Below, one piece after another: positions 50,328 through 58,938 of a stretch of DNA of 64,000 bases. The stretch is taken from contig NZ_JAAMPJ010000004.1 of the NCBI RefSeq assembly GCF_011067745.1, positions 124,001-188,000 on the forward strand, given 5' to 3'. Source of the DNA: Lentzea alba. Lineage in GTDB: Bacteria > Actinomycetota > Actinomycetes > Mycobacteriales > Pseudonocardiaceae. Both the position numbers and the translations under genes were made by a program. Under the pieces are notes generated by a model. It saw only the letters and a program-made list of their open reading frames with translations, was not told the DNA's origin and ran no database searches. The stretch's first letter is position 1, and every line of letters starts with the position of its first letter.

Positions 50328-50343
50328 TGAACTGGATAACCTG

Positions 50344-50368
50344 CCCAGGTCGTCCTTGACCATCTGGG
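50344..50368 (+). terminator. Possible terminator hairpin
   Basis: CCCAGGTC (50344-50351) pairs with GACC-at-CTGGG (50358-50368), leaving a 2-base bulge, 16 bases after the CoA-binding gene stop. It lies about 40 bases before the StrR-like gene and could also be a regulator site. Confidence 0.4.
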
Positions 50369-50409
50369 GGTCGGAGGGGACGCGATCAGCCTGGGGGGCT
50401 TGATTTCGC

Positions 50410-51303
50410 ATGCTCGTTGACATCGACGTGCTGCAGCCCGCGGATTCGCCGCGACTTGGTGGCTGCAGCGAGGAGTTCGTTCGTTCACTGGCGTCGTCGG
50501 ACGCCTCACTGCCCGCGATCGTGGTGCACCGCCCGACGATGAAGGTCGTCGACGGCATGCATCGCCTGCGTGCGGCCGTGTTGCGCGGCAGGCGTGCCGT
50601 CGAGGTCGAGTACGTCGGCGGGCCGGTCGAGGACGTGTTCGTCCTGTCCGTGTCCGCCAACATCTCCACGCTGTCGACCGCCGACCGCGAGGCGGCGGTG
50701 CGGCGGCTGCTGCGCTCGCACCCGCAGTGGTCGGACCGCGCCATCGCGGCTTCGACCGGTCTCGCGGCCAAGTCCGTCGGCGTGCTGCGGCGCGCGGTCG
50801 GCGGCCGCGCCGAGGTGCGGGTCGGCCGCGACGGCAAGGTCCGCCCGCTCAACTCCGCCGCCGGACGCCGGCTGGCCGGGCAGATGATCTCGGAACGGCC
50901 CGAGGCGTCGTTGCGCGACATCGCCAGGGCGGCCGGGGTGTCGCCGGGCACCGTCCGCGACGTCCGGCGGCGGCTGTCCGCGGGCCTCGACCCGGTGCCA
51001 GAGCGGATGCGCGCCGCGGAACGGACCGAGACCGAGGTGCCGGCGCCGCGCGCCGAGGTCCGGCCGCCGCACGCCACCCTGCCGATCCTGCGGCGGGATC
51101 CGTCGTTGCGGTTCAACGAACACGGCCGGCACGTGCTGCGGTGGCTGGAGGCGCACGCCGTGTCGCAGGGGGACTGGACCTCGGTGGTGTCCGGGGTGCC
51201 GTCGCACTGCCGGGAACTGGTGGCGGACATGGCCCGCGGGTGCGCCGAGGCGTGGCTCGAGATGGCGGAGAAGCTGGAACGGGAGGACCGCGCGGCCGGG
51301 TAG
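50410..51303 (+). CDS. StrR/TylR-like transcriptional regulator with ParB-type N-domain
   Basis: The 297-residue protein has a ParB-like N-terminal domain with DSPRLGG, LPAIVVHRP and KVVDGMHRLRAAVLRG, the pattern of StrR-type activators of antibiotic gene clusters. The next part carries NISTLSTADREAAVRRLL, HPQWSDRAIAASTGLAAKSV (first HTH) and ASLRDIARAAGVSPGTVRDV (second HTH-like region). The C-terminus, about 240-297, is unconserved. The start is ATG 50410. No secondary-metabolite cluster is adjacent, so this looks like an orphan regulator whose targets lie elsewhere. Confidence 0.85.
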   Translation: MLVDIDVLQPADSPRLGGCSEEFVRSLASSDASLPAIVVHRPTMKVVDGMHRLRAAVLRGRRAVEVEYVGGPVEDVFVLSVSANISTLSTADREAAVRRLLRSHPQWSDRAIAASTGLAAKSVGVLRRAVGGRAEVRVGRDGKVRPLNSAAGRRLAGQMISERPEASLRDIARAAGVSPGTVRDVRRRLSAGLDPVPERMRAAERTETEVPAPRAEVRPPHATLPILRRDPSLRFNEHGRHVLRWLEAHAVSQGDWTSVVSGVPSHCRELVADMARGCAEAWLEMAEKLEREDRAAG

Positions 51304-51309
51304 CGCGGC

Positions 51310-52407
51310 TCAGGCGAACAGGATGTCGTTGATCTCGCGGGCCACCTCGCGGCCCGCCGCCGGACGCAGCTGCGACAACAGCTTGCTGAACGCCGTGAGG
51401 TCGATGTGCACGGTCGCGGACTGCACCTGGCGGATGTCGTCCAGCAGATCCTCGACCAGTTTGCAGGCGTGGTCGACGTCGCCCGCCGCGGCGTGTGCGA
51501 GAGCACGGCGCAGCCCGAAGCGGGTGCGCGCGCGTAACGCGGTGGGCGCGATCAGCGGCATCTGTGCGTCCAGGATGGCGGCGGCTTCGGCGTGCCGGCC
51601 CAGGTCGTAGTAGGACCACGCCCGTGCGACGGCGACCTGGTCGAGCAGGCTCGTTGAGCCGTAAGGGGATTGACTGACCGCGTACTGGAGTTCGGCGGCG
51701 CGGTCCAGTGCGCCCAGGCAGAGGTCGGCGGCACCCGCCAACGCGTAGCCGTGAGCTTCGCGTTGGGCCGCTGCGGCCTGCACGGCGGTGAAGCGGGACT
51801 TGCTCGCGCGCCGGGCGTAGTGGACCGTCGCCCTGGCATCCCCCCGGTACAGGGCGAACTCGGCCGCCCGCACGAACGCCCAGGCCTCCAGTTCCAGGTC
51901 ACCGCCCTTCGCGGCGTACTGGACAGCTCGCTTGGTCAGTTCGACGGCCGAGGCGTCGTCGCCGCGCTCCTGTTCCATCCAGCCCGCGTACTCGGCGTAT
52001 CGCGCCGCCAGCAACCACAGACCGCGGCCGAGACCGGGATCGTCGGCGGAGCGGGCCATCGAGCTCAGCAGGTCGACCTGAGAACGCAGCCCGCCGAGCA
52101 GCACCACGTCGGGACTGAGCCGGTGACCCAGCGCGCGATGCTGCTCGAACATCGCGTCGTAGGTGAGCAAAGTGGTGTGGTCACTGGGGATCGGGCGGGC
52201 CGGGGCGTCGGCCAGCTCGATCAGGCGGCCGTCGGCCTGCAGCGCGTCGTCGAGAACCCTGGCCATCTCGGGGTGGGGGTGCACCTGGCCGTTCTCGATC
52301 TTGCTGAGGTAGCCCTTGCTGTACGGCACGAGACCGGTCATCCGGGTGAGTGAGTACCCGCGCTCCTTGCGCAGGCGGCGGACCTCCTGTGCGAACGTGG
52401 GCGACAA
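51310..52407 (-). CDS. XRE-type HTH regulator with TPR-like sensor domain
   Basis: The 365-residue protein begins with an XRE HTH (EVRRLRKERGYSLTRMTGLV, SKGYLSKIENGQVHPHPEM) and continues with a long all-helical region rich in alanine and repeated AEYAG/ALYRGDA-type hairpins. These are TPR-like repeats, as in actinobacterial peptide-sensing regulators. The start is TTG 52407, supported by GAGGGGGTG 6 bases before it. It is divergent from a NUDIX gene, and a 6-base inverted repeat, TTGTCC/GGACAA, lies in the gap. A peptide or small-molecule ligand is likely but unknown. Confidence 0.82.
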   Translation of the reverse strand: MSPTFAQEVRRLRKERGYSLTRMTGLVPYSKGYLSKIENGQVHPHPEMARVLDDALQADGRLIELADAPARPIPSDHTTLLTYDAMFEQHRALGHRLSPDVVLLGGLRSQVDLLSSMARSADDPGLGRGLWLLAARYAEYAGWMEQERGDDASAVELTKRAVQYAAKGGDLELEAWAFVRAAEFALYRGDARATVHYARRASKSRFTAVQAAAAQREAHGYALAGAADLCLGALDRAAELQYAVSQSPYGSTSLLDQVAVARAWSYYDLGRHAEAAAILDAQMPLIAPTALRARTRFGLRRALAHAAAGDVDHACKLVEDLLDDIRQVQSATVHIDLTAFSKLLSQLRPAAGREVAREINDILFA

Positions 52408-52471
52408 CGGCTACACCCCCTCACCGGTAGTGTCTCCGCCTTCAAACCTCCAGATACCAGATGTCCACGAT

Positions 52472-52503
52472 TTGTCCGGAGATTGACGATCAACTGGGGA
52501 CAA
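52472..52503. promoter_or_regulatory. TTGTCC/GGACAA inverted repeat in divergent gap
   Basis: TTGTCC (52472-52477) and GGACAA (52498-52503) are symmetric, 26 bases apart start to start, between the TPR-type XRE regulator and the NUDIX gene. This fits a regulator site or a spaced pair of half-sites. Confidence 0.4.
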
Positions 52504-52528
52504 GTGAAGTGGGCGTCGATGGTTCCAT

Positions 52529-53116
52529 GTGAACATGGTGATGACGCGCTCCGACGAGGCGGCTGGTGTGGTGATGGTCTGGCAGCGCTTGGCGACCAAC
52601 GTGGTCCACCGGTCCCCGTGGTTCGAGGTGCGCTCCGACGACGTCGTCAGACCGGACGGCGGCCACGACACCTACACCCACGTGGTGGCACCGGGATCGG
52701 TCACGGTGCTGGCGATCCAGGACGACGACCACGTCGTGCTGACCAGACAGTGGATCTACACGCACGGCGGCACCGAGTGGCGGTTACCCGGCGGCGCCGT
52801 CGACGACGCGGACGACGATCCGCTCGCCGCCGCACGCCGTGAGCTCGCCGAGGAGACCGGGCTGCGGGCCGCGAAGTGGGAGCCGCTGGGCCAGATCCAC
52901 GGCGCGGACAGCCTGAGCAACCACGTCGACCACATCTTCCTCGCCACCGGCCTCACCCAGGGCGAGGCGTCCCTCGAGCCTGGTGAGGCGGACCTGCGCG
53001 TGCGGACCATGCCGTTCTGCCACGCGCTCGACCTGGTCCGCCGGGGCATGCTCCCGCACGCAGGTAGTTCGCACGCGCTGCTCGTGATGGCGCTGCGCCG
53101 CACGACCCAGAAATAG
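52529..53116 (+). CDS. NUDIX hydrolase
   Basis: The protein (195 residues from the first possible start) belongs to the NUDIX superfamily, which cleaves nucleoside diphosphates linked to another moiety. The Nudix box reads GGAVDDADDDPLAAARREL, then AEETGL; the usual first glutamate is replaced by aspartate and the box is slightly extended, but REL-EE is intact. The N-terminal WFEVRSDDVVRPDGGHDTYT pattern is typical of ADP-sugar-type enzymes. GTG 52529, ATG 52535 and ATG 52574 are all possible starts, and the last begins the conserved part. Its regulator is probably the divergent XRE protein. Confidence 0.83.
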   Translation: MNMVMTRSDEAAGVVMVWQRLATNVVHRSPWFEVRSDDVVRPDGGHDTYTHVVAPGSVTVLAIQDDDHVVLTRQWIYTHGGTEWRLPGGAVDDADDDPLAAARRELAEETGLRAAKWEPLGQIHGADSLSNHVDHIFLATGLTQGEASLEPGEADLRVRTMPFCHALDLVRRGMLPHAGSSHALLVMALRRTTQK

Positions 53117-53247
53117 TGTTTCCAGGGTTTCCTGATTTCGCTGGAAACAGGAAACCCGTTCTCATTCGACTGGCGAAAAGTCACTCTTGGTGCATCGGCG
53201 AGAACATCAGCCCGAAAGCCAGTCAGGATGAGAAGGTGAATTTCTCG

Positions 53248-53349
53248 ATGAGAATGATCTGCTCACTCGCCACCGTTGTGAAGGTTGCCACGATCTGCCT
53301 GTTCCTGGGATTCGTGGTCGGCAGTTTCTTCACGGTATCGGTGATCTGA
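53248..53349 (+). CDS. Possible 33-residue single-helix membrane peptide
   Basis: An ATG lies 8 bases after AGGTGA and opens a short frame whose product is one hydrophobic helix (CSLATVVKVATICLFLGFVV) with a Phe/Val-rich end. Base composition is less GC-rich than the neighbours. The size and the ribosome site are acceptable for a small membrane protein, but no family is recognised and the codon pattern is not strongly coding. Confidence 0.3.
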   Translation: MRMICSLATVVKVATICLFLGFVVGSFFTVSVI

Positions 53350-53362
53350 CCCGACTTCGGAC

Positions 53363-53410
53363 TGCGGTTCTCCCTTAGCTCAAGAGGGAGGTGTCAGCCG
53401 TGGAACCGCA
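53363..53410. terminator. Nested hairpin between convergent genes
   Basis: An outer stem, TGCGGTTC/GAACCGCA (53363-53370 and 53403-53410), encloses an inner CTCCC-GGGAG stem (53370-53390). The position before the 3' end of the minus-strand gene fits a two-way terminator. Confidence 0.55.
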
Positions 53411-53442
53411 TTTCTGCATCGACCAGATCTGAGCTTGCTCGG

Positions 53443-54402
53443 TCAGACCCGAGGCGCCCATTGGACGCCGTAGCCGCGGCCCTGACGAGGATGCGGGAAC
53501 GACACGTCGATCTCGCCGATCTCGTCCACGGTCAGCGTCCTCGGCCAAGGCGTCAGGTCGTCGGTGTCGCGTGCCAGGGCCTCCTCGACGCGCCACACCG
53601 AGCCCGGCAGGTCGTCCCGGTCGAAGCGGACCCGCAACCGGAACGACTCGCACATCCGCTCCGGCCAGAACACGTAGGTCGGACGCATCGACTGTCCCCG
53701 CGGAACCCGCACCTCGAGTGCGAACTGGTGTGTTTGCCCCGCGTTGAGGGGTCGGGGCAAGCGCAGCTTCATGAGGAAACGCCGAGGGGACGGCCGTTCG
53801 TGGCCGATGAGCTCTACCCCGTGCAACACCTCCACGTCCAGGTCACCCGGAGCACCGTCGGGCGTGGGGGAGGGGATCGTGATGGACCACGCGATCTCGT
53901 TGACACCGTCGGTGTCGGCCACGACGGTCCGGCGTTCCGTGCACGCGGGCGTCGGCCCGTCCAGTTTCAGCAGCGCGTCGAACTCCTTGACGTGCCAGAG
54001 TTCCGACGGGGTCACGTGCGCCGTCGACGGGGCCGGCTGCAGTGCCACCTCCACCAGGCGCTGCAGCCCGGCTTCCATCCTCCTGCGCACCGTGCGCGCT
54101 CCGCGATCCTGTTGCTTCGCGAGCCACTCGATGCGTTCGTTGAGGAACCGGAACTGCGCTTCCTCGTGCAGTCCGAGAGGGGCCAGAACCGCGTTGCGGA
54201 CCTCCACCGGGAAACCGCGCGCCGCGTTCATCACCCAGCCGCCCAGTTTCGTTCTGACGGCTTCCGCGCCGTCGGTCTCCACGACGCCGCACACCTGCCT
54301 CAGCGCCGGCCCGACGTGCAAGTCGATTCCGGGGGTCTGCACTCCACGCCCGCGGCACAACGTGCGCAGTTCTTCCATCAGCTGCTCAGGTGAGACAGAC
54401 AT
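53443..54402 (-). CDS. Conserved protein of unknown function
   Basis: The 319-residue protein has no recognised domain. Its N-terminal 110 residues are helical and basic (SVSPEQLMEELRTLCRGRGV, RFLNERIEWLAKQQDRGARTV). The C-terminal half is beta-rich (DLDVEVLHGVELIGHERPSP, KLRLPRPLNAGQTHQFALEV, PTYVFWPERMCESFRLRVRF), like an immunoglobulin-type or effector-associated sensor module. Proteins with this two-part layout and a PRPLNAGxTHxFALEV strand occur near actinobacterial regulators. ATG 54402 has GAGGACGG just before it. It is divergent from a secreted subtilase gene. Confidence 0.55.
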   Translation of the reverse strand: MSVSPEQLMEELRTLCRGRGVQTPGIDLHVGPALRQVCGVVETDGAEAVRTKLGGWVMNAARGFPVEVRNAVLAPLGLHEEAQFRFLNERIEWLAKQQDRGARTVRRRMEAGLQRLVEVALQPAPSTAHVTPSELWHVKEFDALLKLDGPTPACTERRTVVADTDGVNEIAWSITIPSPTPDGAPGDLDVEVLHGVELIGHERPSPRRFLMKLRLPRPLNAGQTHQFALEVRVPRGQSMRPTYVFWPERMCESFRLRVRFDRDDLPGSVWRVEEALARDTDDLTPWPRTLTVDEIGEIDVSFPHPRQGRGYGVQWAPRV

Positions 54403-54608
54403 CCGTCCTCCGCGCGGAAATGCTTTGCCGGGCTTGTCGGGCGTACCCGCCGTGACGTTACTCCGGATGGATTCTTCTACACCGCCGGTCGCGATGATCA
54501 CCGCCGATCGACTGATGTCCTGACCAGGTCTTTCGCGGTAACGTCCTGGTCACGGGCGGTGACTCCCTCCAGTCCCCGCCGACCCTGCCTGATGTGGAGG
54601 TTGGATTC

Positions 54609-56435
54609 GTGCTGCGCACAATAATCTCTGCCTTATCCGCGTTCGCGCTGATCAGCGGTGTGCCTGCGGTCGCGGCCCCGGCTGAGAGCGCTTACCTGCT
54701 GCAGTTCCGCACCACCCTGTCCGACGCCCAGCGCCACCAGCTCAAGGGCCTCGGCGTGCGGCTCGGCGCGTTCGTCCAGGACGGCACCTACGTGGCCCGC
54801 ATGAAGAGCACCTCGCGCGTCTCGCGGTTGAGCTACGTGCGCGAGGTGCGCCCGTTCCAGGCCCAGCCGCAGATCGCGGCACTGGGCGGTTCCACGACCT
54901 ACCTGATCGCGCTGGCCGAGCAGGACGCGCGGGACCAGCAGATCGTCGCCGACGAGGTGAAGTCCTTGGGCGGTGAGGTGGTCGAGATGTCCGCTAGCCG
55001 CGAGCACATCATGGCCGTGCTCGACGCGGGCCAGGTCGCGCAGCTCGCGAAGCTGCCCGCGGTGATCGCCATCGACCCGGTGTCCGCGCCGGAGACCGAC
55101 ATGGCGATCTCACGCGAGTCGTCCGGTGCCAACCACATCGAGACCGCGGGCGGGTACCGCGGCCAGGGCGTGCGCGGCGAGGTGATGGACAGCGGGTTCC
55201 GCTTGACGCACCAGGAGTTCCGCGCCCGTCCGCCGGTGCAGCACACCGCGAACGGCACCAGCACCGAACACGGCACTTCCACGTACGGCCAGATCTTCGC
55301 GTCCGGCGTCTCGGCCGCGCATCGCGGCCTGCTGCCCGAGGGCCAGGGCATCACGGCCGCCTACAACAACGTCAGCGACCGGTACGCGCACACCAAGCAA
55401 CTCGTCGACCCGGCCGGCCGGTACCGGGCCGTGTTCCAGTCGAACAGCTGGGGCGGCTCGCTCACCACGTCCTACACCACGGTCTCGCAGCAGCTGGACC
55501 GAATCGTGTTCGACCACGACATCCTGATCTGCCAGTCGCAGAGCAACACCGGAACGCGGTCGTCGCGCCCGGAGGCGTGGGCGAAGAACGTGCTGTCCGT
55601 CGGCGGTCACAACCACTACAACACCCTCGACCGCGCCGACGACAAGTGGAACCGCACCGCGTCGATCGGCCCCGCCGCGGACGGCCGCATCAAGCCGGAG
55701 CTCTCGAACTACTACGACCGCATCGACACCACGACGGAAGACAGCGACACCGCCTACCGCCCGGACTTCGGCGGCACGTCCGGCGCCACGCCGATCACCT
55801 GTGGCAACGCCGGTCTGCTGTTCCAGATGTGGGCCGACGGCGTGTTCGACGGCGCCCCCGGCAAGGCCCGCGACGTCTTCGCGTCCCGCCCGCACGCGGC
55901 GACCGCCAAGGCACTGCTGATCAACACCGCCAACCAGCACACGTTCAGCGGCACCACGCACGACCAGACGCGCACGCACCAGGGTTGGGGCACCGCGTCC
56001 GTCCGCAACCTGTACGACCGTGCGAAGGCCGGTGGCTGGAAGCTGCCCGTGCTGGTGAACGAGACCGACCTCGTCACGACCGGTCAGACGCGCAAGTACA
56101 CGGTGACGTCCAACGGCCAGACGCCGCTGCGCGCCACGCTGGCGTACACCGACCCGGCCGGTTCGCCGACCGCGACCAAGGCGACCGTCAACGACCTGAC
56201 GCTGAAGGTCACCGCGCCCGACGGCACCGTCTACTGGGGCAACAACGGCCTGCTGGCCGGCAACTGGTCCACGCCCGGCGGCGTCGCGAACACCGTCGAC
56301 ACCGTGGAGAACGTGCTCGTCCAGGCCCCGGCGGCGGGTACCTGGACCGTCGAGGTGGTCGCGACCGCGGTCAACGTGGACGGCCACACCGAAACGGCCG
56401 CGACCGACGCCGACTACGCGCTGGTCGTGTCGTAA
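54609..56435 (+). CDS. Secreted subtilase (S8 peptidase) with C-terminal beta domain
   Basis: The 608-residue protease has a signal peptide (first 24 residues, ending PAVA), a prodomain to about residue 165 (an inhibitor-like LLQFRTTLSDAQRHQLKGLG segment) and a catalytic domain. The triad is Asp194 in VMDSGFR, His221 in STEHGTS and Ser391 in GGTSGATP, with oxyanion Asn313. The histidine context STEHGTSTYG is unusual compared with the HGTHVAG type. About 110 residues after the catalytic domain form a beta-sandwich like proprotein convertase P-domains. GTG 54609 follows TGGAGG. A second subtilase gene faces it tail to tail. Confidence 0.88.
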   Translation: MLRTIISALSAFALISGVPAVAAPAESAYLLQFRTTLSDAQRHQLKGLGVRLGAFVQDGTYVARMKSTSRVSRLSYVREVRPFQAQPQIAALGGSTTYLIALAEQDARDQQIVADEVKSLGGEVVEMSASREHIMAVLDAGQVAQLAKLPAVIAIDPVSAPETDMAISRESSGANHIETAGGYRGQGVRGEVMDSGFRLTHQEFRARPPVQHTANGTSTEHGTSTYGQIFASGVSAAHRGLLPEGQGITAAYNNVSDRYAHTKQLVDPAGRYRAVFQSNSWGGSLTTSYTTVSQQLDRIVFDHDILICQSQSNTGTRSSRPEAWAKNVLSVGGHNHYNTLDRADDKWNRTASIGPAADGRIKPELSNYYDRIDTTTEDSDTAYRPDFGGTSGATPITCGNAGLLFQMWADGVFDGAPGKARDVFASRPHAATAKALLINTANQHTFSGTTHDQTRTHQGWGTASVRNLYDRAKAGGWKLPVLVNETDLVTTGQTRKYTVTSNGQTPLRATLAYTDPAGSPTATKATVNDLTLKVTAPDGTVYWGNNGLLAGNWSTPGGVANTVDTVENVLVQAPAAGTWTVEVVATAVNVDGHTETAATDADYALVVS

Positions 56436-56464
56436 CCCCGAGCCCGGCTGATGCTCCAGCCGCC

Positions 56465-56494
56465 GTGCCCCGATCGTGTGTGAGCACGACCGGG
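56465..56494. terminator. Hairpin between convergent subtilase genes
   Basis: GCCCCGATCGTG (56465-56476) pairs with CACGACCGGGGC (56483-56494) with one mismatch and a 6-base loop. It lies between the two convergent peptidase genes and probably ends both transcripts. Confidence 0.75.
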
Positions 56495-56519
56495 GCGCGG
56501 CGGAGTCATCTGGCGAGGA

Positions 56520-58166
56520 TCAGAGGAACTCACCGCCGCGGGTGACGGCGGCGAAGGCGTCGACGACCCCGTGGCCGTAGAAGCCGTTGAAGTTCAGGCC
56601 GCCTTCACACGTCGCGTTGTACTCCGCCGGACGACCGGTGTGCTCGTACGACACCGTCCGCGGCGTGGGGCAGGGGACCTTGTCGGCCGTGCCCTTCAGC
56701 ACTCTCTCCACCTGGGCCGGTGGCATCGTCAGCGTGCCCGGCCGCGCCGGGTCGGGCTTGCCGTACTGGCTGACCGTCAGCGCCGCGGTGGCGGCGACGT
56801 GCGGTGACGCCATCGAGGTGCCGTCGATGAAGGCGTAGAACGCACAGGTGCCGCCCTTGCAGTGCTTGACGAGGTGGCCGTCTGTGTGGCCCGACGGCGT
56901 GATGTTGTCGTTGTCGTCGATGTAGTCCTTGGCCCGCGCGGCGTTGCGCGGATACGTGGAGAGGATCCTGTTCTCGTCGGTCTCGTACCACGGCGTGCCG
57001 AAGTAGTCCTTGAAGTACCCGCCCGGCGCGGACAGGTCGGTCTGCTCGACGCCGTAGTCCGAGCGGTCGGACTTTGCCTGCGACGGCCCCAGCGCCGTGA
57101 CGCCCAGGACGTGCTCGCCCTCGGCCGGCATCTTCAAGCACGTGGCGTTGTCGGTCGCTCGGGTGCGGTTCGTGCCCTCCGGGAAGCCCGGACTCGTGGT
57201 GTCGTTGCGCGGCTTGCCGAGGTCGTCGTGGTTGTTGCCCATCGAGCTGACCAGCGTGACGCCCTTGTTGTGCGCGTAGTTCAGGGCGCGCTGGAACGCG
57301 GCCACCGTCGTGCGCTGCTCGATCTGCTCCTCGAGGCTGTCGTCCGGGCTCGCGGCGCAGTTGTACCGCCACGGGTCGACGAAGAACGACATGTTGATCA
57401 CGTCGAGGCCGATGTCGGCGCCGTAGGTCAGTCCGTCCAGAACCGGCTGCAGGAAGACGAACGGGCTGTCCTGTGCCGCGCGGAGGTTCACCAGCGTGAC
57501 GTTGGGCGCGACCCCGGCGGTGCCGAACCCGTTGCGGGCGGCGGCGATGATCCCCGCGACGTGCGAGCCGTGTCCGTCGTCGTCGACGTCCACCGGGTCG
57601 ACGCAGCTCGGCACCTCGCACGCCCCGTCGATGCTCGGGATGTCCCGCGTGAAGTTGCGGGACAGCGCGCGGTTCAGCCGCGGCCCCAGGTCGGGGTGGC
57701 TGCCGTCGATGCCGCTGTCCAGCACGCCCACGTACACCCGAGGATCACCGACCTGCTTGTCCCTGGCCAGATCCGCGCGCACCATCCGCAGGCCCCACTG
57801 GTCCTCCTCCAGCGGTTCGGTCGTCGCGCTCGCGGCGACCGGCGTGCTGTCCGGGCCGGCGGTGGCCTCGGTGGGTTCGCCGAGGGTGATGTCGCGGGCC
57901 GCGCCGTACACCGCGTCCGACGCCGTCACCTTGGCGATGAACCCCGCCTGCGGCGCCCGTGCGCTGATGGTTCCGACCGAGGTGTTCTCCTTGACCACGG
58001 TGCCGCCGGCCGACCGGATCGCCGCGATCGCCGCGGTGCGGCTGGCGCCGGTCTCGACGAGCACGGTGAAGCCGCTCAGCGTCTCCGCCGTCGCGACCGC
58101 GTCGTTGACACCGGCGACCAGCAGCGGCACCACCAACGCCAAAGGAATGATTCGATGCTTTCTCAC
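56520..58166 (-). CDS. Secreted subtilase (S8 peptidase)
   Basis: The 548-residue secreted protease has a signal peptide ending near VATA (residue 26) and a short prodomain (SGFTVLVETGASRTAAIAAI). The catalytic triad is Asp150 in VLDSGIDG, His199 in DDGHGSHVAG and Ser451 in DGTSMASPHVA, with oxyanion Asn311 in SSMGNNHD. Cysteines in the loop after the first catalytic block (ACEVPSC) and near the end (KHCKGGTC) suggest disulfides. It starts at GTG preceded by GGGGGAAACA. The convergent partner gene encodes a different subtilase with an unusual histidine context. Confidence 0.9.
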   Translation of the reverse strand: MRKHRIIPLALVVPLLVAGVNDAVATAETLSGFTVLVETGASRTAAIAAIRSAGGTVVKENTSVGTISARAPQAGFIAKVTASDAVYGAARDITLGEPTEATAGPDSTPVAASATTEPLEEDQWGLRMVRADLARDKQVGDPRVYVGVLDSGIDGSHPDLGPRLNRALSRNFTRDIPSIDGACEVPSCVDPVDVDDDGHGSHVAGIIAAARNGFGTAGVAPNVTLVNLRAAQDSPFVFLQPVLDGLTYGADIGLDVINMSFFVDPWRYNCAASPDDSLEEQIEQRTTVAAFQRALNYAHNKGVTLVSSMGNNHDDLGKPRNDTTSPGFPEGTNRTRATDNATCLKMPAEGEHVLGVTALGPSQAKSDRSDYGVEQTDLSAPGGYFKDYFGTPWYETDENRILSTYPRNAARAKDYIDDNDNITPSGHTDGHLVKHCKGGTCAFYAFIDGTSMASPHVAATAALTVSQYGKPDPARPGTLTMPPAQVERVLKGTADKVPCPTPRTVSYEHTGRPAEYNATCEGGLNFNGFYGHGVVDAFAAVTRGGEFL

Positions 58167-58298
58167 TGAATGTTTCCCCCTCTGCTCGCGCCGCGACCGC
58201 CTGCGCGGTCACGGCCACGTCCAGCAGACAGGGCCATCGGTTGTTCGAGGTCGGGGTGGGCCTTTAAACAACCAACGCGTGAAGAACGGGACGATCCC

Positions 58299-58919
58299 CT
58301 ATTCGAAGCGGTCCGCGTCGCCCGCGCCGTAGCGGATGATCTCGGCCTCACCGCTGGAGAAGTCCACCACCGTGGTGGGCGTGGTGCCGCACTCCCCGGA
58401 GTCGAGCACCGCGTCCACCACGTGGTCGAGCCGCTCCTTGATCTCCCAGCCCTGCACCAGCGGCTCGGCCTCGTCGGGCAGCAGCAGCGTGGACGTGAGC
58501 AGCGGCTCGCCCATCGCCTCCAGCAGCGCCTGGGTGACGACGTGGTCGGGGATGCGCGCGCCCACCGTCTTCTTCTTCGGGTGCATCATGCGGCGCGGCA
58601 CCTCCTTCGTCGCGGGCAGGATGAACGTGTAGTTGCCCGGCGTGGAGGCCTTGATCGCGCGGAACACCGCGTTGTCGACCACCACGAACTGGCCGAGCTG
58701 CGCGAAGTTCTCGCACATCAGCGTGAAGTGGTGCTTGTCGTCGAGCTTGCGGATCTCGCGGATGCGGTCGATGCCGTCCTTGTTGCCCAGGCGGCAGCCG
58801 AGCGCGTAGCAGGAGTCCGTGGGGTACGCGATCAGGCCGTCCTCCTGCAGGATCCGCACCGCCTGGTCGATGGCGCGCTTCTGCGGGTTGACCGGGTGGA
58901 CGTCCAGGTACTTGGCCAT
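58299..58919 (-). CDS. Threonylcarbamoyl-AMP synthase (Sua5/YwlC/YrdC family)
   Basis: The enzyme forms threonylcarbamoyl-AMP, the first step of t6A modification at tRNA position 37. The 206-residue protein has the YrdC pattern: KRAIDQAVRILQEDGLIAYPTD (in two halves), KHHFTLMCENFAQLGQF, PGNYTFILPATKEVPRRMMH and KKKTVGARIPDH. It lacks the C-terminal Sua5 domain. The actinomycete genome probably encodes another Sua5-type protein as well, so this may be the shorter paralogue. It lies 19 bases after an alcohol dehydrogenase gene on the same strand. Confidence 0.86.
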   Translation of the reverse strand: MAKYLDVHPVNPQKRAIDQAVRILQEDGLIAYPTDSCYALGCRLGNKDGIDRIREIRKLDDKHHFTLMCENFAQLGQFVVVDNAVFRAIKASTPGNYTFILPATKEVPRRMMHPKKKTVGARIPDHVVTQALLEAMGEPLLTSTLLLPDEAEPLVQGWEIKERLDHVVDAVLDSGECGTTPTTVVDFSSGEAEIIRYGAGDADRFE

Positions 58920-58938
58920 GCGGGGCAGGATATGCCGA

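Larger units (their letters stand above)
53117..53442. other. 326-base gap with a possible small membrane gene and a hairpin
   Basis: Apart from a doubtful 33-codon gene and a nested hairpin, listed separately, I see nothing coding. The first 100 bases are moderately AT-rich (tttccagggtttcctgatttcg in two parts). Another possible element is a GGTTTCCTG/CAGGAAACC inverted repeat near 53125-53157 after the NUDIX stop, which may end that transcript. Confidence 0.4.
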
